From Neocallimastix lanati (nom. inval.) (taxonomy: Eukaryota > Neocallimastigomycota > Neocallimastigomycetes > Neocallimastigales > Neocallimastigaceae), in assembly GCA_016946835.1 (NCBI GenBank), contig JACVTC010000028.1, positions 1,183,001 through 1,247,000 of the forward strand: a stretch of DNA of 64,000 nucleotides, read 5' to 3'. How positions within the stretch are numbered: the first letter of the stretch is position 1; every line of letters begins with the position of its first letter. A program made the position numbers and the translations under genes. Positions 23,413-38,120 of the stretch are shown here, in pieces. The notes under the pieces were generated by a model. That model saw nothing but the letters and a program-made list of their open reading frames with translations, ran no database searches and was not told where the DNA came from.

Positions 23413-23480
23413 TTAAATTTATAATTAATTTTCAAACTTACAAAATATTAAAAAAGTTTGAAAATTAATTATAAATTTAA
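23413..23480. repeat. Perfect 27-bp inverted repeat, 14-nt loop
   Basis: Left arm 23413-23439 (TTAAATTTATAATTAATTTT plus CAAACTT) and right arm 23454-23480 are exact complements. It lies about 40 bp before the first recognisable LINE sequence. Confidence 0.93.
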
Positions 23481-23519
23481 GATATATGATAATAGAGCTT
23501 TTTTAAAAATAGAAGTTTA

Positions 23520-24110
23520 TTTAATATTGTTCTGGTTCTAATAGTAGTAACGAAGGGAATATTAATAATAGTAGCAATGAAAATAATATTGTTAATAATA
23601 GAAATATTAGTGATAGTGAAGATAATAGTATATTAACTAATAATGTAGTGAATAGGTAAATTGGTAAAAATCGTGTTAATATTGGAAGTTATCTGAATAA
23701 TGAGTGTATAAATATATATGTGACGGAGGTACAGATTATATAACTTCCTTCTTAGTTGAAGGGATGCAAACCTTTTTGATATAAAATATAGAAAGGAATG
23801 GGATGTTTAAGAACCAAATCATTTCTGGGAATTATTCTAAAACTCCATTCTTTGTACGATTTGTGGCTCTCTTAATAGAAATTATGCCTAGGCCTATTAC
23901 TCGACAAGTGTTGATATTCCAACTGTATAAGCGCAAACTAACCAGGAACTTCAACACTGAAAATGCAGTAAGACAGGCTAGCAGGGCCAATACCTCTTAA
24001 GGAGAAGACCATAATTTCTTGAAGATGGTCAATTTCAAACTCTAATCCAGAATAAGAATTCCTTTTAAACAGAAATCTTATGAATTGGAGGTGAGGTTCG
24101 TTGCATATGA
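23520..24110 (+). mobile_element. LINE 5' region (proposed), copy 1
   Basis: The stretch is homologous to the minus strand of 33840-34310: both carry the words AATAATGA.T...AAATATATATGT, ATATAACTTCCTTCTT, GGAATGGGATG, AATTATTCTAAAAC and AGACAGGCT.GCAGG. The upstream part reads as an Asn/Ser-rich peptide (SGSNSSNEGNINNSSNENN), then YVT and SGNYSKTPFFVRF, with stops. An ORF1-like role is possible, but there is no zinc knuckle. The assignment to the same LINE as 26100-28226 rests on order and orientation only. Confidence 0.5.
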
Positions 24111-25306
24111 ATTTTTTTTTTTGAATTTATTTTTACACTTTATTTTGAATATTTCACATTTCTATTTAAAATATTATTTTTTTTTTATTAATTTTGTGTT
24201 TATTTATAAAAAAAAAATTCATGTAATTAATAAATGAATAAATACATAAAGCTAAAGTTCACAATAAATGCGGTTGTAAAAAAAAAAAAAAAAAAAAAAT
24301 ACAAAACAAGGTATTAAAAGAATGATAAATCAAAATTCATTCACATAAGAACTTATATCCACATCTTAAATGTAATATCCAATTTAATCCTCAATTAAAT
24401 TTTATGAATTTACAGTTAAAATTGTATAAAGTACAATACCACTATTGTTTTTAGAAGTGGTAGAGTTTTAGAAAATTACCCTAATATTATCCATGTTGAT
24501 AAAGATGATTAGTCAATTTATCCATTGGATATTTGAATGATCCACTTTTTTAAATGCTTGATTGAAATTGTTTTATCAATGACCTTTTTATTTTGTTTGG
24601 AAGGAAAATAAGGAATTTACCTATATTCTCTTTCTACTCATCCATTTTATATTGTGAAAAGTAATTTAATGAATATATTTTTATGTTCCTTCATAGTGGA
24701 GCTTTAGCTTTAGATGAGCTACAATACAATATTGGGATTTTTTTTTTTTTCTTTTTATAACCGCAATACTGGAGAATAAAGTCATTTAAAAGAACTTTTA
24801 TTGAAGAGGTCTAGTACATATTACATGAATAGTAATAATTGCTCTTTACAAAATGAAACTAAGGAGATTGAATCTTCCGATAATATTTCTCTTGGTTGGA
24901 GGGAGAGTTTTGTGGTCTTCACATTATTTACTATACAAATGTTTATTCGTGGTTTTTTTTTTATTAAATATTTTTGGTAGAAAATATCTCTATTCATATC
25001 ATAAAAATACCATAATAATTTTTAAATTTTCTCTTTATTTTATTTGTATTTATTTTTTATTAAATTTTATTTTTAATAATTTTTATTTGATACATTTTTA
25101 ATATATTATTTTTTATCCTAATATATTTATAATGTATTTTTACATTTAAAAGTATTTTTAATAACTAATAAATAAAACTATGAAAATATATTTTTTCCTA
25201 GTCAAAAAAAAAATTATAATTATTATTTATTTATTATTATTATTACTATTTCTTTATGTATGATTCATTCATATATAATACTATGATGTTATATTTATCA
25301 TGTATG

Positions 25307-25338
<32 letters not shown>

Positions 25339-26099
25339 TATTATTATTTTTTGGATGATAATAAAATTATGATACTTTTTTATATTTCTATAGGAATTGA
25401 TTCATTCATCCTCATATACTTTTTTCGATTTTATAATATACTTTGATATTTAATATCCTTTATACTTTTTTATAAAAAATTTTATTTTATTAATATTTTT
25501 ATCTCTTCACCAATAATTATATGATAAAATACTTTTAGATATCAAAAGAGAATCAATTAAAAAAAGTAAAACTCAATATTTTAAAAATTTTATAAATAAA
25601 ACTATTCACTAACCATTTGATTTTTTTTTTTTTATTATGTTGCAAATCAACCTGAAATAAATATAATATATATATACATCTCAAAAGAAAGGATAATAAC
25701 TAAGACTTTATTTTTATTTTTTAATTTTTTTTATTTGCCATTTTTTTTATATTTTATAATTTCTTTATTAATGTAGTTTTTTTTTTTTTTTTTTGTGAAT
25801 TGTCGACTGTACATAGAGGTCTGAGACGTTTTGGTATTGACGATAAAAAATTGCTTTAATTTTCATTCGTGGACTAAAAATAGACTATGGAAGCTCTTAA
25901 GTTAAAAATTATCAAATTGTAACGAAATTATTCATAGAATTGTTAAAAATACTATATTAATATGGAAAATTACTTCAACTAATTATAATAATAAAATGGT
26001 TTATTTGAAAATTATTTTTATGATTATAAAACATTTACTTGTTAAAAAAATAAATTGGAAGATTACTTTAAGGATTCGCACATTTAGCAGTATAAATTA
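24111..26099 (+). other. Decayed sequence between LINE 5' part and endonuclease relic
   Basis: It contains poly-A (24278-24299), poly-T (25309-25336, 25779-25794) and stretches with moderate G+C (24340-24940) in which no frame longer than about 80 codons is open. It may be the interior of the LINE, but no domain is recognisable. Confidence 0.35.
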
Positions 26100-27480
26100 C
26101 AATAGAACCAGGTATTATTTTGAACCTACTATTCCTATCTTTGATATTCTTCTACATGTTATTCCCTACTCGTAACTTGTATACTCAATATTTTAACCCC
26201 TGTATTAGCTGGAATATTAATGGTCAGAACTTTGAAAAGCATGACAGACTTATTCATTACAATTTAATTTTTTATTTTATTAGTATTTGTCTTCAAGAAA
26301 TAGGTAATAGTTTATTCTTTAATTCTTTCTTAAATTTCTATTCATTTCTTAATCATTATAGAACAGAACTGAGATGTGCAGGCATGAAAATTCGTGGTAT
26401 TCACGCCTTTATATTGGTATCCACAATTCCTACCAATTCACTAATGATAATTTAGAATATAGATATATACCTCAAGTAAATATAGTTTCCATTCCTAAGA
26501 AAGGTGATCTTCCTGAATGTAATAATTACAGTGGTATTTCACACATCAATGTGAAATTAAAGGTTCTGTTAAAAAATGTCATTAAAAGAATTGCGAAATT
26601 TGTTTTTTATCATGGTTAGAACAGAACAATTTAGTTTTAGAAATAAAATTGAATGTTAGCTAATTTGTCTCCATCAGTAAAATTTGAAAAAAAAGAAAAT
26701 TTAATGATCAATTTACCTTTCTTTCTTTTTATGATCTCAGAAAAGCTTATGATTCTGTTCCATTTTATAATATTCTTACAAAACTTAATAATATCGGTAT
26801 TCATTGAAAATGCCTTCTGTTCATTACTAATCTACACTTCAAAAGCTTATGCAAATTCTAATGGCAAATTTTCAAAAGAATTTCCAATACATTGTTGTGT
26901 TCGTTAAGAGTGTCCCTTATCACCTATTTTATTAAATATATTTATCAATAACATATTTAATTAATGCAAGTGAAATGGTGTGATTACTGAAAGGAAAAAG
27001 TTACGTGATGGTTTCTTTGCTTATGATGGTGTTTTGTGGCACCTACAAAATCCTCTTTAAAAACCATTTAATAAAACTCATTATTGGGATATACATTTAA
27101 CTCTTTATTAAGATTTTTAACCAAGAGGAACGTACCTTTCTATTTTAAAATTCATATTCAAGTTTCTATTGCCCTTAATTCAGTTCTTTACTATATACCT
27201 TTACTAGGATCAAATAATAAGAACATTGAAAAAGTTCAAACCTCTTTTAATCGAGGTTTGTTTTGGAGTTTTGGACTTAAAATAATATTGCCAATGCTAT
27301 TATTTATAATATGTCTAAGAAACTATTTTTACCTCCCATTGGCAGATAATGCCCCTGCTGGATGGTCTTACTGAGTGCTAAGCATTGATATTCTGACATG
27401 CATATTATTACTGAGAATTTTCAAGTACGCTTTTTCTGAGAGTACTTCTCACCTTTTCTTTGAAGCGAGGTTAGTTTAAC
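26100..27480 (+). pseudogene. LINE endonuclease and reverse transcriptase relic
   Basis: Near 26185 the translation has CISWNINGQNFEKHDRL, and near 26290 ICLQEIGN, the first two motifs of an APE-type endonuclease of non-LTR retrotransposons. After an apparent deletion of most of that domain come the RT blocks: VSIPKKGDLPECNNYSGISH (about 26486-26545), then in shifted frames a DLRKAYDSVPFYNIL-type block (about 26727-26785), FPIHCCVR followed by CPLSPILLNIF (about 26880-26945), the family's PI..GVRQGCPLSPILFN. The FADD block is lost (only AP.KSSL remains). Frameshifts and stops are frequent. Target-primed reverse transcription would be the normal function; this copy is dead. Confidence 0.85.
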
Positions 27481-28172
27481 CTAACCTAATTAAATACGTA
27501 CTAGCTCCATTGGCAATTGCATATAAATTAGAAAGATTTCAATTTAGTAGAATATATCTACATAGACATATGATATGTACTCATATGCTAGAAATTCCCT
27601 CATTAATATTGAATGTGAGTACTTGCGCAACCCTCTCAGGCCCGCAGTTAGGACAGCATCCTATCTATATTACTAAGGAGATTTAGAATAATATATATAT
27701 AGAGGAAATACTCCCATATAACCATAACCACCGTATTCCGTTAAAATCTCTTGTGAGGAAAACCTGGAAAAGGGTCGAAGGGTAGGATCGATTCTTAGGG
27801 AAGAAGGCTTTTTATTAATAATATCTTTCAATCAATTTCATATTTTGTGGGACATGTAGAATTCCTTATGTTATGCTTATTATAATTAGTGATTTTTACA
27901 CTGTGATTAATTTGTATACTATTAGATCTACTGTTGTCATGAGTACCGATGTCGAAACAATAAGGCAAAGAAGAAATTATGATACAGATTTGAAGATTCG
28001 AACGATGATTTTAATCTACATGGAGTTATCAATGAATAGGAAAATTTAGAGCTGTTATTTCTTCGAAGCTCATAACGTAGTTTTTTAATATAAATGTAAA
28101 AAACTTCATTTATTTAATTTTCATGTTTTTTTATTTTTTAATAAATATTATTAAATAAAGTTTATTCCGAGA

Positions 28173-28226
<54 letters not shown>
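27481..28226 (+). mobile_element. LINE 3' end with 53-nt poly-A tail
   Basis: Homologous to 32801-33310 in its first part (GACATGCATATTATTACTGA / GACATACATATTATTGCTGA) and to 44800-45226 in its last part (GATGTCGAAACAATAAGGCA / GACATCGAAACGATAAGGCA). The common end is ATTAAATAAAGTTTATTCC, followed here by GAGAC and 53 adenines (28174-28226). That defines the 3' terminus and orientation of the family. Confidence 0.85.
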
Positions 28227-28229
<3 letters not shown>

Positions 28230-28510
28230 TATTAGTATAATTATTAATTATTATTTATTATTATTTAAATCTATATATTTTTATCTTTTTATATATTATA
28301 ATTATTTACTATAAAAATAATTTAAACAAATTTATTGTTTTAATAATAATATTTTTAATAAATTAAATAAAAAAATTTATCTATTTCTTCGAACATTTAA
28401 ATTGCAAGTATTTAAAAATTTAATATTATTTTGATATTTTGATGATCTTTTTTTCAAATTTTTTCTTAAAATTAAATAATAATAGTAATAAATAATAATA
28501 ATAAATAATA

Positions 28511-28549
<39 letters not shown>

Positions 28550-28763
28550 TATATTTCATTATTAAAACGAATATTTATAATAATATATTTTAATACTTTC
28601 ATTAAATTTAAAGAATAATTTTTTTATTCATAAAATACATATATAATAAATATATAATTTTAAAGTATTTATTTTATTTTATTTTATTTTATTTTATTAA
28701 TTATTATTTTTATAATTAGGTAAATAATTTAATTTAATTATTCTTTTAAGATTATATATGTTA
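28227..28763. other. A+T-rich spacer, 3' of MTR3
   Basis: It has an AAT/TTA-rich tract at 28484-28550 and TTTTA repeats at 28670-28698. No gene. Confidence 0.45.
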
Positions 28764-30346
<1,583 letters not shown>

Positions 30347-30836
30347 CTTATTATATAAATATTTTTCTTCTTTAAGTTTTTGAGTATGTATGTGATAATA
30401 AAAAATAAAATAAAATAAAAATGATTGCTTTCTTTTTGTTATTTATAAATTTATTAAAAAAAAAAAAAAGAAATTGAAATTATTTTTAAATGATCGTGGA
30501 ATTGTGAAATTATTGTTATAATTATTAAAACTTCTATTTCTTTTTTAAAAATTCATTAATAAATTACTTATGTTTAAATTAGGATTTAATGATAATAAAT
30601 ATTATTATTTCTAATATTATATATAATATCATAAAAATATTTCTATTATTATAAATTTTAATTTATAAATTTATTAGAAATATAATTTCTATTGTAATTT
30701 CAATATTTTTCAAAAAAAAAAAAAAAAAATATAATAATAAAATATTATTTTTTTAGTTTAATATATTATGATTGGTTTACTTTAATAAAATTTTCAAAAT
30801 TTTCATAATAATATATATATATATTTATTTATTTGT

Positions 30837-30927
<91 letters not shown>

Positions 30928-31413
30928 TTACATGAAATAATTATAAAAATATAATCTTCCTTTTAAGGTAGAAGTTCAAAATAAAAAAAATTAAAATGTA
31001 AAGTTAGGTTATATATATTTTTAAATAAATGTATAATTATTATCTTTTATTATTATGATTCCTACATAATAAAGAATAATAAAAAATATTATAAACTACA
31101 TAATTTAAAAATTTTTTTTAAAAAATATTTTTTAATAAACTATAAAATTTTAAAATTTGGTATTACTTGAGTATTTAATTCTTTAAAGAAATTAACATTT
31201 TTATTTAAAAAAAAAATAATAAAAAAATAGAATTAAAATTATTACCACAATAACTAATAAAAAAATTTAATAAAAAGTAAATAAAAAATTTAATAAAAAT
31301 TAAATAAAAAATATATATTACACTTCTGTCCAAAAAAATTTTACAAAAAAAATATAGGAAAATTAGAAGGAAAAAAATTGTTAGTTAATTATTATATATA
31401 TAAAAGAAATACA
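30347..31413. other. Spacer upstream of MTR3
   Basis: It has a (TTTA) array at about 30827-30928, poly-A at 30712-30729 and plain A+T. No gene. Promoter elements for MTR3 could not be fixed. Confidence 0.45.
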
Positions 31414-31542
31414 ATGAATAATATTATAGAAAAAACATTAATAATTATAAAACCAGATGCTCTTGCTTATGCTAATCAAATTGAGTGGGCAATACTGGAT
31501 GCAGGATTTACCATATTAAATGTGAATATAAAAAAAATTTAA
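31414..31542 (+). pseudogene. Nucleoside-diphosphate-kinase-like N-terminal stub
   Basis: A 42-codon frame starts MNNIIEKTLIIIKPDALAYA and ends INVNIKKI-like with TAA. The T-L-I-I-I-K-P-D-A block and the following Q..W.I.DAGF.IL match the first strand and helix of the NDP kinase fold, nearest in style to the NME5/NME7 type that occurs in flagella. The nucleotide-binding His region and the remaining 90 or so residues were not found in the next 1.2 kb in any frame. It is either a truncated copy or a first exon whose partners are lost. Anaerobic fungi have flagellated zoospores, so a working relative is expected elsewhere. Confidence 0.55.
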
Positions 31543-32399
31543 TATATATATAAGTTTACAAATAGGTTATTCAATGGCAATTATTATATATGAAAAAATT
31601 TATAAATTTATAATTAAGTTTTGATAAAATTGAAAGTTTTAAATATTTGTCCTAACAAAATAAAAAAATAAGTGAGAATAATGAAAACAACAAAATAAAA
31701 TAACCCAAAATAACCCAAAATAATAATAAAAAAACATAAAAATAATATCTTTTTTTATAATAATACAAAAAATAAATATATAAATATATTGATTATTTTT
31801 GGAACTTATATCCAAAAATATTATTCCATCATATTAATATTTCATAATATAACAAAAAAAAAAAAAAAAAAAAAATTATAAAATTATAAAATTTTTACTA
31901 TATAATATATGTATGTATAAACCTATTAAATATATAATATATAAATAAAAAAAAATTATTAAATATAAAATACAAATAATTTGATACTATAACTACATAT
32001 TTATATAATGATATTAAATATTTTATTTTTAATAAAATAAATTAAATTCTAGAAAAATAAAATATTATTATTATTGTTGTTGTTGTTAACAATCAAGATA
32101 TAATAATTATATTTAACATGAATTTATAAAAATGTATATATATATAAATTTATGATATAAAACAAATATGTGTAGTAACATATTTGTATATTTAATAATA
32201 ATTATTAAATATTAAATTTATCTCTTTTTGATAATAATATATTCAATAATAATTTTAAATATTTATTATATAATTTACTTAATTCAATGTATTAACTCCA
32301 TTAAATAATTCAATATATGAAGATAGATAAATAGATTTTCTTAATTTTAAAGGAAATCTATTAAATAAAAATTTAATTAATTATTATATATAAATTCAT
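31543..32399. other. A+T-rich spacer
   Basis: Poly-A at 31855-31874, and a TTATTGTTGTTGTTGTTAAC tract near 32069. No coding region. Confidence 0.45.
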
Positions 32400-32546
32400 T
32401 TATTTTAATAAAAATGAATAATAAAAAAAATTATTAAAATAAAAAATAAAAAATAAAAAATAAAAATTATTAAAATAAAGAATAAAAATAAAAAATAAAA
32501 ATTATTAAAATAAAGAATAAAAATAAAAAATAAAAATTATTAAAAT

Positions 32547-32578
<32 letters not shown>

Positions 32579-32588
32579 TTATTAAAAT

Positions 32589-32620
<32 letters not shown>

Positions 32621-32740
32621 TTATTAAAATAAAAAATAAAAATAAAAAATAAAAATTATTAAAATAAAAAATAAAAAATAAAAAATAAAAAATAAAAAAT
32701 AAAAATTAAAAAATAAAAAATAAAAAATTTAAATTAAATC
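32400..32740. repeat. AAATAAAAA-type minisatellite
   Basis: Imperfect units of the form AAAAATTATTAAAATAAAGA plus ATAAAAATAAAA recur six or more times with 40-55 bp spacing. The units differ by gain or loss of AATAAAA hexamers and heptamers. Confidence 0.85.
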
Positions 32741-32800
32741 ACCAAAATTAAATTATAACTAAAAATTTAAATTTTTTAGCATTATTATTATTTTTTATTT

Positions 32801-33310
32801 ACTATCGGTGATCGGTGTGTACCTCCATTTTGTCACCCTCAAGGCATGGATATATTAAGGTAGTCACAATACTTTAATATGCTTTCGTATAGGCGGATAT
32901 TGTCCCTTCTGGATGGCCTTACTCTGTATTCAGCATTGGCGTTCTGACATACATATTATTGCTGAGAATTTATGGTGTGCTTTTTCTCGGAGTGCCTCTC
33001 CTGTTCCTAACTTCCCTTGAAATGAGGCTAATACGACCTAATTCAATGAGATAGATTCTAATTTACTTGGTAATTGCATATTAGTTAAGAAGATTGTTTT
33101 TGTAGAATTTATCTATACATACATACCCATAATCTAGGACTTCCCTCATAAATATATTAAACGACAGCTCCCACAGTTACGTTAATATCTTTTCTATATT
33201 ACTTAGGAGATTAAGAACACTATATACATATAACCATCATATTCCGTACAAACCTCTTATGAAGAAAACCAGAAATAATCAAAAGGCCTAACCGAATCAG
33301 GGGCCTTATA
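32801..33310 (+). mobile_element. LINE fragment, copy 2 (post-RT region)
   Basis: Homologous to 27340-27800 in the same orientation: GATGGCCTTACTCTGTATTC / GATGGTCTTACTGAGTGCTA, GACATACATATTATTGCTGA, TTTTCTCGGAGTGCCTCTCC, CTATATTACTTAGGAGATT and ATTCCGTACAAACCTCTTAT. It lacks both the RT and the poly-A end, so it is an internal fragment. Confidence 0.8.
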
Positions 33311-33321
33311 TATGCTAGCTC

Positions 33322-33492
33322 ACGGACTTAAAATTATTTAGTGGTAATAATATAGAAGGCGATCATAGAGAAACTGAACATTTAATCAAAAGTCAATATA
33401 AAGAAGAATATGATCCATTAGATAATGAAGAGGAGGGTGAAGAAGAATTATATTATGAAATAAGTGAAGGTGAAGTTAGTAGTAAAATATGA
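33322..33492 (+). other. Short acidic open frame next to LINE fragment
   Basis: From a stop-to-stop frame: LFSGNNIEGDHRETEHLIKS and YDPLDNEEEGEEELYYEISE, 56 codons ending TGA. It has no ATG near the start. The codon pattern looks protein-coding, but no family is recognised. It may belong to a LINE-associated frame or be the end of an otherwise lost gene. Confidence 0.35.
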
Positions 33493-33839
33493 GTGCTATA
33501 ATTGTTAAAGAATGTATGCCAAAAAAAAAACAAAAAAAAGTTAGTATTTTACATAAATTATATATTTTTATTTTTTTATTTATATATTCGTATATTCTTT
33601 TATTCTATAATTATAATTTTATTTTATTTTTGTTTTTATAATATATATATATATATATATATAGCCGTATTTATTGCATATTTTATTTATTCATTCATTT
33701 ATTAATTACATGTAAATTTTTTTAAAAACATAAAAATTAGTAAAAAAATATTTATTTGTACAAATTGAAAATAATAATTTTTTAAATAGTAACCTGAAAT
33801 AAAAGTAATATTCAAAATATAGTGTATAAATAAATTCGG
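33493..33839. other. A+T-rich spacer
   Basis: A TA array at 33640-33662 and simple A+T; no gene. Confidence 0.4.
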
Positions 33840-34310
33840 AAAAAAGTTCATATACATTGAACCTCACTATCAAATTATAAGGTTTTTATTTAAAGGAATT
33901 CTTATCCCAGATTATAGTATGAATTGACAATCTAAAAGAAATTATGGTCTTTTCCTTCTGAAGTATTGAACCTGCCAGCCTGTCTTACTACGTTTTCAAC
34001 GTTGACGTTTCCTGGTTAGTTTGCTTAATTTCTGTAAAAAGAGCAGCATCACACAAAAGATGGCGTTTTAGAATAATTTCCAGAAATTATTTGGTTATTA
34101 AACAAGCCATCCCATTCCATTTTATAATCTAAACTGATAATGTCTGTATCTCTTCCTCCAAGAAGGAAGTTATATACTCGGTACCACGTTACATATATAT
34201 TTGCATATTCATTATTCAGAAAAATACTTATATTAACACAATTTTCACCAATTGACCTATTCACTACATTATTATTCTATTTTATTTTCTTCCTAACCCT
34301 TTTCATCTTT
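33840..34310 (-). mobile_element. LINE 5' region (proposed), copy 3, inverted
   Basis: On the minus strand it has an open 71-codon frame (34264-34049) MNRSIGENCVNISIFLNNEY followed by VYNFLLGGRDTDIISLDYKM and NNQIISGNYSKTPSFV. The plus strand of 23660-24110 carries the same words with more decay. The fact that the better-preserved copy keeps 71 codons open suggests this was once protein-coding. Confidence 0.65.
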
Positions 34311-35042
<732 letters not shown>

Positions 35043-36223
35043 TTAATGAGGTAAAATTGGTGATCTTTGTGAATCGGAGTTAATTGTTTCTATTGATTCT
35101 AAAGAATCAGATTTACTGCCAAAAGAATCTGTAGATTCTGAAATCGAACTTATTACAGAAGAACTACAAGTTGATATAGATTCTAGCGATTTTGGTGAAG
35201 AACTTGTGAATCCAGTTATTTCTTTAATTTCTTCTAATTTTTGAATTTCATTTGTTTTTTCTTTAGTATTGGTAATAATTTTTAATTTTTTAGATAAAAT
35301 TTCACCATTTATTATATTTTGAAATCTAGTATAAATTTGAAATTCGAATTTTATACCACTTTTCTCATTAGTTTGAACACCTTTTACAAATTCAAAATTA
35401 TTCATACTATTAGCAAATAAATTCATATTAGTGATATCATCATTTAATTTAAATGCATCTTTTGGTATTTCAGGAAAAAAAGCATCACAATCATATTTTC
35501 CATGAACCTTTGTAATGAAAAGACTTTCACAACTTGAATATTTAATACCTTCATTATAAATTTGACCACCACCTATTAAAAAGATGGTACCATGATCTTG
35601 TTTGCTTAAATTTTCAAGACAATCTCTTAAAGAAATATAACATTGAACTTCTTTTGGTAAATTTCTATATTAATTTATTTTAAAAATATAATTATATAAA
35701 AATTAAAAAAAAAAAAAAAAGATAATTAATATATTATTTATTTCCTATTATTATTTTTATTTATTATTTTTATTTTTTTATTTTTATTTCTTATAAATAG
35801 AAAAAAAATATCAATTTTTATAAATTTCTTTTATTATTAATAATTTTATTTGATTTACTTTGAATATTCCTTATTTCTACTTAAAACAACATTGATTCTA
35901 TTTGGCATTGGCCTAAATTTCGGAGGTATTGATTCCCAAGTATTTCTACCCATAACAACTACATTTGGTGGAATATTATCATTTATTGTTACTTGGATAT
36001 TATCAGTAACCAATGAATGCTTCTTCTCTTTTTTTGTTTTTTGTCTTTTAACTCTATTTAAATTAATTTCGAATTTATTTAAAGTATGAATGTCTCTGAA
36101 AAGACATGTAATGTTTTTAAAAAAACGAACATCTTCTGGAATTCTCCAAGGTATCTTTCCTGCTTTACCAATACCTCTATTAGCAGCAGCAGCAACAATC
36201 ATATGAAATGGTTGAATAGTCAT
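35043..36223 (-). CDS. DFR1: Dihydrofolate reductase with insertion and Ser-rich tail, 2 exons
   Basis: Exons on the minus strand: 36223-35859 and 35664-35043, joined in frame to 328 residues. DHFR reduces dihydrofolate to tetrahydrofolate with NADPH for thymidylate and purine synthesis. Diagnostic parts are FHMIVAAAANRGIGKAGKIP, WRIPEDVRFF (substrate Asp/Glu region, 26-35), VVVMGRNTWESIPPKF (88-103), PNRINVVLSR (108-117), FLIGGGQIY (150-158) and FEFQIYTR (228-235). The last is the family's terminal strand. Two oddities: an insertion of about 40 residues, rich in Lys, between FFKNIT (34-39) and NIPPN (83-87), and about 90 residues after the fold, with a Ser-rich stretch (SSSPKSLESISTCSSSVISS). 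No thymidylate synthase domain is fused. The insertion lies in frame in one exon without splice signals around it. Confidence 0.95.
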
Positions 36224-36717
36224 TTTATTTTAAATTGAAAAAGATTAATTTTATAAAAAAAAAAGTATATGATAATAATTTTAATACTATTTTAATAGAT
36301 TATATATTATTCTTATATATATATATATATATAAGAATTTTTAACAAATATCTTAATACTAAATTATTTTCCTCTTAAAGATGATAATGTTAAAGTATAT
36401 TATTATTATTATTTTTTTTTATGAAAATAAAATTAAAATGCCATTTTATAAAATTTTATAATTTTATATAGAAGGAAAAAATTTAAAAAAAAAAAATATA
36501 AAAAATATATAAAATGTATAAAATAAAATAAAATATTTAAAAAAATGACTTAACAATTTAATAGTGGACAATTATTTTAAATAAATTGAATATATATAAC
36601 ATTACAATGTAATATATGTCTATTTAAACTAAAAATTAAATAAAAAAAAAAAAATGAGCAACAATAAAATTTTTTTAAATTCAATATAAATAATAATTTA
36701 TATTCTATTATAAATTT
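36224..36717. other. Spacer upstream of DHFR
   Basis: Includes the palindromic TTCTTATATATATATATATA block near 36311-36338. No gene. Confidence 0.4.
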
Positions 36718-36928
<211 letters not shown>

Positions 36929-38080
36929 ATTTGAATAAGAGAAATTAAATTTATAATTGAATATAAATAAAGTATTGGACAATAATTAAAAATTAAAAAA
37001 AAAAATTTAATTAATAGAAAATGAATTTATTTGGTGAAAAATAAATAGTTTTTTCTCCTATTGTTTAGATAATTTATTCATATCAATCATATATATATGT
37101 AATATAATTATATAATTACATATATATCACGATAAATAATATATAATGTGATATTCTTTATTTTGTAGTTGGTTTAATAAGTGTATTTGAGTTATTATTA
37201 TAAATTTAATATAAAATAATAATAATATAAATTATTATAATAAGATATAAATTTAATATATATAAATATTCAAATATACAAATATGTTATTATACAAATT
37301 TGTTTTATATTATATATATTTTTATTATTATTTTTTTGGTCAAATAATACTTATATTTGTCAAAGAAAGGTTAAATATTGCCAATACTTAGTCGTACCTT
37401 TACCAATAAACCACAGAAAAAGAAATCACTATTTTCGGTATTATTTTATGGAAGATGTGGAAGATGTTACCAAAATTTTAAAATTGAAATGATTGAAAAA
37501 AAATTCCATTGATATTTTTACAAATATTTAATTGAGTAGATATTAAATTTATTAATAATAATATTAACTAGTGTATCAATAAAAAATAATAGTAAGAAAA
37601 CATAATTTAAAATGTACTAATTATTACAGTAATTATTAAATAAATATATCATATATCATATACTTATAATAATTGATTTATATAAATGATAAAAAAAATT
37701 ATAAATAATAAATAATAAATAATAAATAAAAAATTAAAGATAAATTTATAGATTTGATATGTAATTCAATAAATACACATTATTTAGAAAAAAAATTAAC
37801 CTTTAAATATAATATTAATATAAATAAAAAATATAATTTTTTTTATTTTATTTAATAAAATATATTAATTAATGTGTATGTTTTATATTTCCAAATTAAT
37901 GATCTTATTAAATACTTTTTTTAACTAAAACTAAACAAAAATTAAACATATAAACTTTCTATTTAATTTGATTATTAATCAAATTGAATAAGTGTCCAAT
38001 TTTTATTTATTTATTAACTTAATACTAACAATACTATTAATAATATATTTCCAAATTAAAAACTACTTTTTATAAATTAC
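36929..38080. other. A+T-rich region with one GC-richer patch
   Basis: A palindromic patch (ATATATATGTAATATAATTA / TATAATTACATATATAT) lies at 37090-37127. At 37340-37500 the composition is more even and one frame reads FRYYFMEDVEDVTKIL, but it is broken by stops. No family recognised. Confidence 0.4.
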
Positions 38081-38120
38081 TTAAGTACTTAATTATTTTT
38101 GTTAAATTCTTTTAAGAGTT
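38081..38120. repeat. Inverted repeat arm, left
   Basis: The complement of this arm, AACTCTTAAAAGAATTTAAC then AAAAATAATTAAGTACTTA, matches 38623-38661 with one mismatch in 39. It contains the last codons of the chromodomain relic. Confidence 0.92.

Noticed and set aside
35850-36089. 79-codon hydrophobic plus-strand frame
   Set aside because: Antisense shadow of DHFR exon 1.
37340-37500. Possible gene fragment FRYYFMEDVEDVTKIL
   Set aside because: Broken by stops, no recognisable domain and no splice-consistent exons around it.
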